From Heterocephalus glaber (lineage: Eukaryota; Chordata; Mammalia; Rodentia; Bathyergidae), in contig NW_004624855.1 in NCBI RefSeq assembly GCF_000247695.1, forward strand, positions 2,791,093-2,855,092: a stretch of DNA of 64,000 nucleotides, written 5' to 3'. Positions within the stretch are counted from its first letter, which is position 1. Each line of letters starts with the position of its first letter. The translations under genes were made by a program, and so were the position numbers. Below the pieces are notes generated by a model. It had not been told where the DNA came from and made no database searches. It saw only the letters and a list, made by a program, of their open reading frames with translations. Positions 1 through 12,600 of the stretch are shown here, piece by piece.

Positions 1-433
1 ACTGCCACACATGCACTTACTTCACTGCATTTTTTAGGATTCTTAAATTGATTTTAATCTGGCCTTGGCTCTCAGGCAACATGAATGACCAATGGTCTGC
101 CCTGTCAGTATCACAGCCAAACCCTCCACTGAACAATTCATGTACTCTTTGCCTCGGCCCTAGAAAGTACCATCCCTCCAAATACCCATTACAACCTAGT
201 TCAGTGTGTTCAAATGCTGTCATAAAGAAAAAAATATGGTATTACAGACAGAAGCACCCTCTAATGACATTTGTCAGTACATATTCTGGTTAAGAAAATT
301 ACATCCTATCAGAAACATCATTCACATGCTACTCCATTTCTCCTACTTCAGAATGACATCATTAACATAACATCTTAACACTTTAACTCCATTCATTCTT
401 TTGCAGCCAAACCAGAAGGAAAATCAATGGTAC
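1..433. other. 5' part of IGF2R intron 27, no feature seen
   Basis: This AT-rich intronic sequence follows the exon 27 donor (GT at 433-432 on the minus strand). I see no clear repeat or exon in it. Confidence 0.6.
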
Positions 434-649
434 CTGCCACCTTCTCAAATTTTGGTGGTCCAAGCTTTTTCTGACATGAGGAGACAATCTTGGACTGGTC
501 TTGGGTGAGGCAGACATCTGAGGATAGTTGCCCACAGACCCGGAAGTAATAGGTGTACTCGTTGACACTCACGATGGTGTCGCTGAGGGCCAGAGGCCTC
601 AGATCATACAAGGTTCCGTGCCTGGGGTCTTTCACTTGGCAATTGTCTC
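434..649 (-). CDS. IGF2R: IGF2R exon 27 (start of domain 9)
   Basis: 216 bp, phase 1 to phase 1, with acceptor AG at 651-650 and donor GT at 433-432. It encodes about residues 1222-1294. Domain 9 opens with [11 protein letters not shown] and continues with [10 protein letters not shown] and SSCQKK. Domain 9 is a high-affinity mannose-6-phosphate site in the family, and the Gln of SSCQ corresponds to its first sugar-contacting residue. The Arg, Glu and Tyr of the site would lie in later exons outside the window. Confidence 0.97.
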
Positions 650-3600
650 CTTCAAAAGCACACAAGAAGCCAAGAGTAACTGTTACCATGCATGTATTTG
701 TACTTCCAAGCAAAGAGCTACACAATTTCTGGATTTTTTTGAGACAGGGTCTCACTACGTAGTTCAGGTTGGACTTGAACTCACAGGCTGATCTTGAACT
801 TATGGCAATCCTCCTGCCTCAGTCTCTCAAGTGCTGGGATTACAGGTGTGCACCACCACACCTGATAAGCTGCACAATTTTTAATCAGGTAAATACTGTC
901 CTAAAATAGGCATTAAGAGCCATCTCTATGTTATCTTGTTTTGTTTATATACAACACAAATTGCCTAGTAAACAACTTTTGAGAGAAGCCTAGATTATAG
1001 GATAAAGACCCACTTCATCAAACCCAACCCAACCCAATCCACGGTAGTGTTTCCAAGTGTGAGAAATCCAGAATCCACCAATTCAAGTATGTAAGAAAAA
1101 GATAACAGGTAAAATTAGCAAATGTGCTGCAGTAAAAAAGAAAAACCTCAAGGATAAGAAATTACCCCTCCCTAATGAGTGTTTCCTGACCCTACATGTG
1201 GCCATTATAACAAGGCTTTCTACCCCAAAATAAGAACATCATTCCTCTTTGGTAATAGTCACTGGGGAAGATCGGGCCAGGGCTCACCTTCTGCTCTGAC
1301 CACAGGACAGGCCTCCACTGTTCTCCACACAAACACGTACTCACAGTCATCCAGAAGCTGAAATGTTGGGGATCCCTGCAATATAAACAAAAGTTTGCTT
1401 CATTTTCCTTTTCTTTTTTTTTTTTAATTAAATGAACAACAGCCACAACTATTATCAAATCTTTAACCTCTATGAGCCAAATGTACAGCATTTATTAAAC
1501 ATTTAAGACTTGTGGGAAAGAGTACATGCAGGGCATCAAACTCTGTCAATGGCCCAGATCCACGAAAACATAAGCGAGGTTTTAAGTAACACAGGAGATG
1601 CTGAGACCAAAGGGAAACAGGTCAACTACCGACAGATCAGCACGTGGCCGATCTGAACACGCACCGACGTCTGTGCACACTCAAACGTGATCCTGGTGGA
1701 GAAGCGCTGGTTTCCACACTTGTCGCCGTTGACATACACAATGCTCAGGGACCCGTTGGCCGCAGCCTGAGGACTGATCTGCACCACTCCCAGGTTCCAG
1801 CTGTTGTCCTCGGACACCAAGCAAGAGCCCACTGCGCTGCCTGGCAGAACACGAGGATGGTTTGGGGTGAGGGATGGAAGGGAAGGGAGGCTGACCTTGA
1901 GCCAAACAATGCTCTAACAAGTATTGTTAGAGCATGAACTGAGGTCTCGACAGAGCTCACCGTGGCACCCAGGAATGTAAGGGAGAGGGTTGCAGACGCT
2001 CAGGTAGAAAGTTCTCTTCTTCCCATCAGCAGTAGTGTCCACAGCAGTCCAGGGCTCCCTGATGGTGCTTAATGCACTCAGATCGTACTCGTTTCCAGCC
2101 GGGTCTGAAACACAACAAAATATGCTGGAAAACGGGCTTTTCTGGTTTGTTCTAGGATCACCTCCCACCTCAAGTACAGACTGCCAAGGTGTGTACCTGA
2201 TGACCCTGATGGCAGGACAGGAGGAGATCTGCAGGACACCAGAGGCTTTGCCTACAGAGCCACACCACTGTCCCTCAAACTGCTCCCCGAAAGGAGGTCA
2301 GCCCTGAGGAGGCAACAGGGAGCCCCCAGAGATCAAAGGGCCCCATGGTACCACACAGCTTCCAGCCTGCTTTTGGAAACTTTAATGTCTTTTTCTTCCT
2401 TTCTCCAATAAGCTTTAACACGTGTGTATTTGACTTTTTTCCTTGGTTTTCTTTTCTGTTCTCAGGCAGCATCTGACCCCAGACCACAGCTTAAAACCAT
2501 TAATTAGCTGAGCATGGTGGCACACTCCTGTAATCTAAGTGCTCTAGGTGGCCAAGGCAGGAGGATCCCAAGTTTGAGCTCAGCCTGGGCAACTTAGGTG
2601 AGATCCTGTCTCAAAAAATAAAAAGGACTATGGATGTAGCTCAGTGCAAAGGCCCTGGGTTCAATCCTCAGTACCACACACACATACAAATAAATTGTAC
2701 ACCCAGAGCATCTTCAAGAGAGATTACAACTCTAAACATCATTAAAAATATATGTGTGTATTTATATGTGAAACAAAAATGTACTGCCTGTGAATCAGCA
2801 GACACACAACACCTGCACAAATACACATTCACACATGTACATAGATACAAACATGTATACACACATACATTTACACAAATATGCACAGAAAGTACATATG
2901 TACATACACACTCCAAATCCCACACTCTCAACAAGCCTTTTAATTCTAGGCCTCCCAGCCTCACCAGTCACTTGGCAATCCACGGGAGAAGGGACACAAG
3001 CCAAAGCAGTTTCAAACTCGAAGTAAGTGTTCCGGATCCCTCGTACAGAGTCGATGTCCTGATGCAGGAATTTGGTAGTTCTTGGGTAAACATCATCGTT
3101 GCAAATAAAGCGAATGATAAAAGCAGTACCTGCAGGATGCAAAGCTAGGTTTTAAGACACAAAACTATTCATAACACAGCCCATAAACAAAACATGACCA
3201 TGGCCAGCAACAGGACTTCCTTATCGCCCTCTTGAAGTCAGACACAGCAAGGTGCCAGGTCTGTGTCCACAGACTTGACCTGACCACAGACCTGTGGCCA
3301 CACTCACAGCAACCCAGAGCTGTCAAGAAGGGTCTGTGCCACAGCCTAATGTCCTAGCATTCTTACTCTGCCAGAAAGCAGTCAAATCCCACATCAGTTT
3401 ATCAAGCCAACCAATAAGAGATAAAGCCACTCTCGTGTACTAGTTTTTTAACAAATACTTGCAAAGTCTCCACTTTGCAAAGAAGAGGCAAAAAGCCCTG
3501 CCAGGAGATGTGTGCCTGCAGAGAGAAGGGCAGGAAAGTACAAGGACTCCAAGCCACACAGGACTGTGGGACCAACCACGAAGAGCAGTGAGAGACCACC

Positions 3601-6600
3601 TCAGAGGTGACAGTGTTTGGCAGCCCTATGGCCACTGTGGGAGCACTGGCTTTGACTCCAGGCACAATGAAGAGGCACAGAGGGCTCTGAGCTGGAGAGT
3701 GATGCATGTGGCCTAACACCTTTAACCCATCACTGACTACCGCACTGCACAGACTGCTCCTGGAGGGGACCCTGGAGCAGTGGGGTGGGCAGTGCAGAGC
3801 ATGAGGTGTGAGAGCCACAGCCACACTCAGTACAGCACTGGGTGGTCATTACTGCTCAGTTCACAGTCATCAGTGCATTTAACTCCCACAGTAACCCACT
3901 GCACTGTCAAGCAGCAGCAGCATCCTCAACTCATACATGAGGACCTAAAGCCAAAAGAGGTTAAATAAGCCTAAAGAAGCATGGTTGGCTGTGTAAGTGA
4001 GCAGAACCCCCAGAGTGCCCAAGGCTGGATTCTGACAGCAGTCAATAAATGTTCCCCACTGCTGACCACAGGACCATATCACTAACCTATAAGAGACAGA
4101 TGACTGGTTTCTAAATTAGAGCTAGAAAAAGACATCACAGACAAGTAATCAACCAATTTCAAGAATTATAAAACAGAATAAAGCACATTGCTTTCTGGAT
4201 AATGAGGTGACACGGTAGCTCATTATGAGCAACAATTTAAGAACTGCCAGGCGTGGTGGCACATGCCTACAACCTTAGCACTTGAGAGCCTGAGGCAGGA
4301 GAATCGCCACAAGCTCGTGGCCAGCCTGGGCTACATAAGAGCTCAGGACCAGTCTAAACTACACAGCAAAACCCTGTCGCACAGAAAAAAAAATTTAAGA
4401 ACTCCCCATCTGCAAAGCAAAACTCTACCACCATGCCATCTTTACCCTGTGCTCACCAACTCTGATCAGGAAGCGTCCGACATGAGCTTGCTTCCTCCTC
4501 CTGAACACGTTCTGTCCCTAGCTTTGGCATTCATTCTCCTCCACTACCCAAAGACAGGACTGTGTGGCACCTCTGCAAGGTGAGCCACTCTGCAGCAGCA
4601 TCCCTGAAGTCATTCCAGATGGAACAAAGACCCAGAACCACACAGGGTTACAAAAAAGCCAGAGGCCATGAACCTAAGCTCTGCACACAAGGAGGTCACT
4701 CTGTGCAGGCTGATCATCTTCAAGTGACGCCAGAGGCAACCAACACATCCATCCACTTGGACTAGGTCTACTAAAAAGTTCTTTAACCAACCGAAACAAT
4801 CTCTCCATAGCTCCAGCCTCTGGTCTAAGGCCTCCCCGTGTTATATGAAACATCTGTTCCTTTTTCTGACAAACAACTCTTCAAAGACCATGCACTCCCA
4901 GGCCCATGTTTTCTGTTCTTACAGTTAAAATTAACTTCCCAATTCTAAGTATATTTTTTGCTTGTTTCGTTTTGTTTTGTTTTGTGACAGGGTCTCACTA
5001 TGTACTTCAGGCTGGTCCTGAACTCACTATGCAGCCCAGGCTGGCCTCAAACTTGGTGATCCTCCTGCCTCAGCCTTCCAAGTGCCGAGGTTACAGGCAT
5101 GCACCACCACACCCGGCTATTTTTAATTGACACAGTAATTTTACATATTTATAGGGTACAGTACTATATTCCAATACAAGTATAAGCCCAGCATGGTGGC
5201 ACACTGCTGTAATGCTAGTGCTCAAGGAAAGAAGATCACAAGTTCAAGCCTGGGCAACTTAGTAAGAGCCTGTCTCAAAATAAAAAAAATTAAAAAGGCC
5301 TGCAGATGTAAATCAAAGGCCCTGAGTTCAATCCCTAGTACAGTGCCAGTAATAATAACAATAATAAATACATATATAAAATGGATAATGATCAGGTCAG
5401 TGTAACTAAATGCACACCTATCACTTTAGACAAACACCATTTCTTTGTGCTGGGAACATTCACAATCCTCTCTACTGGGCATTTTTTAAATGCACAGTCA
5501 GTTTTTGCTAACTGTGACTGTCCTACTGCACTGCAGAGCTATCCTCTCTCTCTACCTGCTCCCTGACCCACTCTTCCCAGGCTTTAATAACCACTCTCCT
5601 ATTCTCTACTTCAAGATCAACTATTTAACTCCCACATATAAGTGAGAACACATGATATGGACCTTTCTGGGCCTGACTTTGTATAAAATAATGTCCTCTA
5701 GGTCCACTCAAGTTGTTGAAATGTGAGGATTTCATTCATTTTTTTTTTTTTGGTACCAGGGATCGAACTCGTGGTCCTTGTGCTTGCACAGCAGGCGGCG
5801 AAACCACTGAGCTAAATCCCCGGCCCCAATTTCATTCATTTTTAAGGCTGAATAATATCCCACAGTGCACTACATTTTCTGTATCCATTTCTCTACTGAT
5901 GAGGACCGTATCTACACTACTGTGGTTGGTTCCGTAACTACACTACTATGAACAGTGCGACAGGAAAACATCAGTAGAGATATTTCTTTGACACACACTT
6001 CTATTCCTTTGGATATATACCCAGAAGCAGGACTTGGTAGTTGTTATTTCTAGTTTTCTTAGAAATCTCCAGTGTTTTCCCTAACAGTTTTACCAATTCC
6101 CACTCCTACAAACAGGGCATGACATTTCCCCTTTGCTGCATCTTTACCAGCATTTATATCTTCATATATATTATAACCAGGGTGAGACAATATATTATTG
6201 TGCTTTTAATTTGCATTTCCTTGGTGATTAGTGTTGTTAAACATTTTTTCAATTCTTATTGGCCACTTGCGTATCTTCTTTTGAGAAATATTTTTTAAAT
6301 TGATTTAAGTCTATTGGTAATTTTATTGAGAGATATTTATTCTGGTCCTTTACCTATTTTTAATCAGATTGCTTTTCTGCTGTTGAGTCACTGGAGTTCC
6401 TTATATATTCTGCAAATTAATTCCTTGTCAGATAAAATAGTCTGCAAATATTTTCTCCCACACTGTAGGTTGTCCCTTTACTGTTTTTTCCTTTGCTGTA
6501 CGAAAGTATTTGACATAATTCTGACAATTTTTGCTTTTGTTTTCTGTATTTGGGGGATTGTATTAAAAAAAAAAAAATCTTTCCTCAGACCAATGTTCTG

Positions 6601-9600
6601 AAACTTTTTCCCCTGTATTTTCACCTAGTACTTTTAGTTTTTGGTCTTACATTTAAGTCTTTCATCCACTTGGAATTGTTTTTTGTAACTAGGCTTTGAT
6701 AGGGGCCTAGATTCTTTCTTCTACATATGAATATCCAATTCTCCCTGCACCATTTATTGAAAAGATGTCCCTTCTCCAATGTATGTTCTTGTAAATATAT
6801 AATTTATTTCTGGGTTATCTGTTCCACTAGTCTGTATAACTGGTCTTGAGCCCGTACCATGCTGTTGGCTTCATAGTACATGTTGCAGCCAGGTATTAAT
6901 AATGGCTCCAGCTTTGTCTTTTTACTTGGGAATGCTTTTGCTATTTGGGGTCTTTTGTGATTCCACATAAACTTTAGGAGTGCTTTTTCTACTTCTGTCA
7001 GAGATGCTGCTGGAATTCCACTGAATCTGTAGACTTCTTTAGGGTAGTAGAGACATGTTAACAATTTTAATTCTCCCAATCCATGAATATAAGATGTCTT
7101 CTCCTTTTTGCTTCTCTTCTCTTTCTTCAGTATTTCATAACTTTCACCGTAAAGGTCATTCACTTCCTTGGTTAAATTTATTCCTCGGTTTTGTTATTGC
7201 TTTGAGTTTTCACTGTGTTTTTTGTAACTCTTGTGAATGGAATTGCTTTACTTCTCAGCAACTTTATTATTGGTAAATAAGAGACACTGATCTTTCTTAT
7301 GTTGATTTTGTAGGGCCAGGGATTTAGCTCAGTGGTTCTGCCACTTGCCCCACAAGCACAAGGACCTGAGTTCAATCCCCGGTACCTAAAAAATAAAAAT
7401 AGCATTCCTAGAGAATAACTGACACATGATTTTGTATCCTAAAAACTGAACTGTTATTAGTTCTAACAGTTTTTTGATAAAGTCTTTCTAAGTTCTTCTA
7501 TTTAAAAAATCATTCCATCTGCAAACAAGGATATTTTTACCTCCTCCTTTCTTATGTGGATGCCCACCATTTCTTTCTCATGTCTTTTAATTAGGTTAAG
7601 ATTGAATACTGAATATTCCAAAACAATAAAGTGGTGGACATCCACACCTTGTTGCTGATCTTAAGAGTAAATAATTTTAGCTTTTCCCCATTCAGCATGA
7701 TGTAGGCTGTGTGCCTGTCATATATAGCTTTGTTGTGTACTATGGTACTTTTCTTCTCTACATTTTTTTTTAAATCCTAAAGAGATGTTGAATTTTATGA
7801 CCACAGAGTTTTTAATCCTTTACTCTGTTGATACAGAGCATTACATTTATTGGTTTACATGTATTGAAGCAACCTTCCATTCCTAGAATAAAACCCATTC
7901 AATCATATTTTATGTATGTTAACTTCTTTCAATTATCTTGTTGAGGGGTCAGGAATGTAGCTCAGTAACACAGTGCCTGCCTGGCAAGCATGAGGCCAAG
8001 TTTGATTCTCCATACCGAAAAAAAAAAATCTCGTTGAGAACTTTTGCACCCATGTTCATCAGGGATACTGGTCTGTAGTTTTCTTTTGTTGTTGTACCCC
8101 CATCTAGTTTTTCTATCAAGAATGGTGGCCTCACAGAATGAGTTTAAAAGGATTCCTTCCCTTTCAATACTTCGGGGTAGTTTCAGAAGAATTAGCATTA
8201 GCCCTTCTAAAGTTTTGTGAGAGACGGGAATGTATGTGCCCCAGAGAGCACTTGCCTAGCATGCTCAAGACCCTGGGTTTGACCACCACCATTGCAAAAC
8301 AACAATAATAATGAAGCTATCTGGTCCTAAGCTTTTTTCCTTTGCTGGGAGACATTTATTAATACTGTTACTCATTACAGATCTGTTCAGGTTTTCTATG
8401 TCCTTAGGGTTCAGTTTTGGTAAGTTGTTTGTATGCAGTAATACATTATTTTAATCTAGGTGTTCCAACTTGTAGGTATATAGTTGCTCATAGTAGTGCC
8501 AAATGATCCTGAGTATTTCTGTGATATCAGTTGTAGTATTTACTGTTCTCATTTCTGATTTTATTTGAGTCTTTTCCATTTTTCTCAGATGGTCTAGCTA
8601 AATTTCTGTCAAATTTTTTTTTTCCAATTTGCATGGTATCTGTTTCCATCCCTTCATGTTAGTCTGTTGAAATGAGTTTCTTATAGTAAGCATCATTTGG
8701 TCTAGGTTTTTTCTTTTTTAAATCTATAGACAGTTTATCTTTTTTAATTGGGGAATCTAATTTATTTAGCTATTAATGAGAAATACAGACATATCCCTGC
8801 TGTTCTCTTAATATGTTTCTGGTTGTTTCATGCATACTTTGCTCCTTTTTTCCTCTCTTGTTCATCCATCTTTGTAGTTTGGTAATTTTCTGTAGTGGAA
8901 GAGTTTGATTTTCTTTTTCCCTTATCCACTTGCTTTACTGCTGAGTTTTGAACCTTCATGTGTTTTCATGATAACTGTTATCCTCTGCTTCACCTGTAGT
9001 ATTATTTTAAAGCATTTTTTGTCGGTGCAGAAGTCCCTTCATTTTGGCCTTAGAAAGTCATTTGTCCTTCACTTCTTAAGGACAGTTTTGCTGGATGTAA
9101 CATTCTTGACTAGCAAGTTTTTCTTCAGGACTCTGAATATATGACCCCACTGTCTCCAAGCTAGTAAGGTTTCTGGAGAGAAGTCTGCTGTTAGTCTAAT
9201 GGGGATTCCCTTACAGATGACAAGATGCTTTTCTGTTACAGAATTTTTGTCTCATAGTCTGGTAAGGTGGTGCACACCTACAGTCCAAGCCTTTGGGAGG
9301 CTGAGGCAGGAGGATCACCCTGAGTTCAAGGCCAACCTGGGCTATATAGTGAGTTCAAGAACACTCTGTACAACATAGTAAGACCCTATTCAAAAAAAAA
9401 GTGTCTTGTACTTTTAACAATTTGAATATAACATGCCTCAGAGATATAGTATATGGTCCAATCTATTAAGGGTCCTATGAACTTCATACAATTGGATATG
9501 CATTCCTTTAAGAAAATTTTAAAAGTTTTCAGTAATTGCTTCACTGAGGTTTTTCTATGCCTTTTTTTTTCCTCTTCTCCTGAAATAAATACAAACATTT

Positions 9601-12600
9601 GCTCATATAATGATGTCGTCTAACTTTCAAAAGCTGCTTTTTCTCTCTTGCATTAATTTGACAGGGCTATTTCAAAAGACTTGTCTTCAAGCTCAGAAAT
9701 TCTTCCTAGTGTTCCTTCTTTTTGCTGTTTTAAATGTTTGATATAATTCATCAGTTAAAATGTATATGAGCCTAGGGCCGGGGATTTAGCTCAAGTGGTT
9801 CTGGCGCCTGCCTCGCAAGCACAAGATCCCAAGTTCGATCCCTGGTACCCAAATTTAAAAAAAAAAAGCAAAAACAAAATGTATATGAGCCTGTTGTTGC
9901 CATATAGGTAGGTTTTCAAGCTAGGAATATACTTTCTTTAATAGGTGCTATTCAAATTTTATATTTCCTCCAGAATCAGTTTAATTTGTCTTCCAAGGTA
10001 CTTCTTAGAAGTTGTCAAATTTATTTCAAAACAGATTTTTGAAATATGCTTTCTATATCCCTTTAAATTCTGTAAAATCTGTGGCAATGTCCTCTAAATT
10101 TTGATATTGTAATTAAAAATGTATAATTGATATTGTGTAATAGGAAGAAAAGGTCTAAAGGAGTAGGGGAAGTGGGAGGGGTAGGGGAAAGGAAAGAAAG
10201 GAAAAGAAAAAATATGAGAAAAGGAAAAAATGGAAACAAAGTCTTTGTAAATAGGGAAGGGTGGAGGGGGTGAAGGGAGGGCGGGGGAAGGGGAAAAAAA
10301 TAAGAACCAAGATGCTCATGTAATGGTACAAGATCCTAATGATGTATGTAACTATATCTCATACCTAAAATGTACCAATAAACTTAATGGGGAAAAAAAA
10401 AGAAATTCTTCCTTATCAAGTCTACTACTGAGGATCTCAACTGTATTTTTACAACTTCACTGAGTTCCTTAGCTTCAAGATTTCTGATTCTTTTTTATGA
10501 TCTCTTATCTCTGATAAATTTTTTATTCATATCATGAAATATCTCCAACTTCATCAAACTGTTTATATTCTCTTGAGTCGCATTAGATTTTTTTATAATC
10601 ATTACTTTTAATTCTTTGTCAGGCAATTTGTTGATTTCCTTTTCTTTCTAGGTCTGTTGGTAGAGTTATTATATTTTGTCAGAGGCACCATGTTACTTTT
10701 TTTTCATACTTATGTCCCTATCTTATTATTTGTACATCTGAAGGATCAGATGTACCTCTACCAATTTTATAGGGTAAAAGATTTTCATAGTAAAAGACTT
10801 TCCAGTTGTGATATATCAGTTCCAGTGTGTTGGTTGGACATGCTGAGTTAGTTCCAAGTGGGTACCTTTCTGTAGTACACATGTAACTTCATCACTTCAT
10901 CAGCAGTAATCATTAGTAATATCTACAAGTATGTGAGGGGCCTTGGCTGCAAAGCTTTTGGGACTGTACCACTGGTGGGGCAAATTTGTCAAAGATTCGG
11001 GGTGTGATGCGCCCAGCTGTGGCTCATGTACGGTTAGGGCCAGCCCAGTGGCCCAGATGGGTATAGCTCAGTATGCTCAGTAGTAGAGTGAAGCGCTGTC
11101 AGTATCTAAGAGCAACAAGGGGCCTGTGGCACATTAGTTAACGCACTGTCTGATGTGACTTCACAGAGGCCTTAGGGACCTACATGCTCAGGTCTGCCCA
11201 GCTGCTTCCTGGAGCCAGAGTGGTTGGGTGGGGCTGATGAATATGCTTCTCAGGGCCTTAGTGGGCTGATCTGAGAACTGGCTGACCACTTCCTGAGGCC
11301 ACGGGAGGTTGGACAAAGTCATGTAGATGCTTTCCAAGGCCAAGAATGGGTGGAATGAGTCACCTGGGTGATGTCAGGGAAGTGGAAGGTAGGGGCAGGG
11401 CTGACTTTCTGGAGGCCTTTGTAGGCCAAGCTGCTCAGGCTGGATCACCCAGGTGCTTCTTGGAGCTGAGGGAAGGAAGGTGGGGGTGTCCCGGCTGGTT
11501 TACAGGCCTTGGTCAGCAGAGGAGCTGCCAAGCACTGTGCAGGAAGAACCCAGGTGTGGGCAGCAGTGTGGCCAGGGCTCTTTGTCCAGGGCGATGCAGC
11601 AGTGTGGTAGGTTAGTAGCTCCCTAAACTGGACTCACAGCCTGCACGGGACACAGTGTCCCTGGCCCTGAATGGCGTGATGAGGGACTGCTGGGGCGTCT
11701 GCTTAGGGCTGATCTTGAGACGGTATGGCAGATGCTTGTGCTTAGTTCCTATCTGTGTAAAGCTCCATGCACCGCAACATCTGTGTCATGGTCCACTACA
11801 CTCTTGACTCTCTGCCTCAAACATTCAGTGAAGCAGCTGGTCCTTTTTGTAGGATGAAGCATACAAGGCACCTCTACTCAAAGCTGACATCGTTTCAAAA
11901 TTCCTGGTTTTTTTTTTTCTGGTACTGGGGATTGAACTCAGGACCTTGTGTTTGCCAGGCAGGTGTGGCACCACTGAGCTACATCCTGGCCAAGATTCCC
12001 AACTTTTAATCTGCCCTCAGAGAGTCCTTGACATTATTCTGACCACTGCCTACATGGGAAGTGCCAAGTCTCTGGCATCTGTTAGCTTGACACAGATGTA
12101 CAAATGTATTGAAGAGTAGGGTGTAACAAGCCCAGGACAGCAGAACCTTCCGCTCCCTTCCAGAGACTAAACTTCACCTGATGTCCGCTAACAAAGCAAT
12201 AGCATTCTTAGCAACCTCATCCCATGATCACCTCTGCCCATGTCTACCATGATGTGATGGAAATAGCATAGGCTTTGACAGGAGACATGAGGCTCCCAAG
12301 CAAGCTCTGCTGCTTACTTGCTGTGTGGCCCCGGACAAGTTCCTGACCTCTGGGGGCCTATTTCTCACTGTACAACAGGAAAGCATTAGTTGGCAGAGCC
12401 AGGATCAAAAAGCAAGAGACCTGGATCCTTGCTCTCATGCTGACAACCAATAAGCCACTGGCTTTGTCCCCAGCCACATGACCTCTCTAGCTTTCATTAA
12501 TGCATGTGTAAAATGAATCCATGGTCAAGCAGAAAAGCTTAAGCACAAAAGACAGGTAAGACTCATGGAGTTGGCATAAACATACAGCATTTTAACATAG

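Larger units (their letters stand above)
5590..10900 (-). repeat. Old LINE-1, minus strand, with nested insertions
   Basis: Read on the minus strand, the segment 7163-6804 gives decayed LINE-1 ORF2 C-terminal protein ([14 protein letters not shown] and [15 protein letters not shown]). The segment 8160-8040 gives reverse-transcriptase words ([10 protein letters not shown]). 6700-5590 matches the ORF2 end and 3' UTR style. Sequence beyond 8.6 kb fits the 5' half of such an element. Younger ID, B1 and LINE-1 insertions interrupt it. No frame is intact. Its orientation is the same as IGF2R. The outer limits are approximate. Confidence 0.75.

Noticed and set aside
2630..3148. 172-codon plus frame
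   Set aside because: It runs from a SINE through CA-rich low-complexity DNA and antisense across IGF2R exon 23. It has no independent support.
3402..3824. 140-codon minus frame in intron 22
   Set aside because: No recognisable domain and no start or splice context. It lies between recognised exons of IGF2R.
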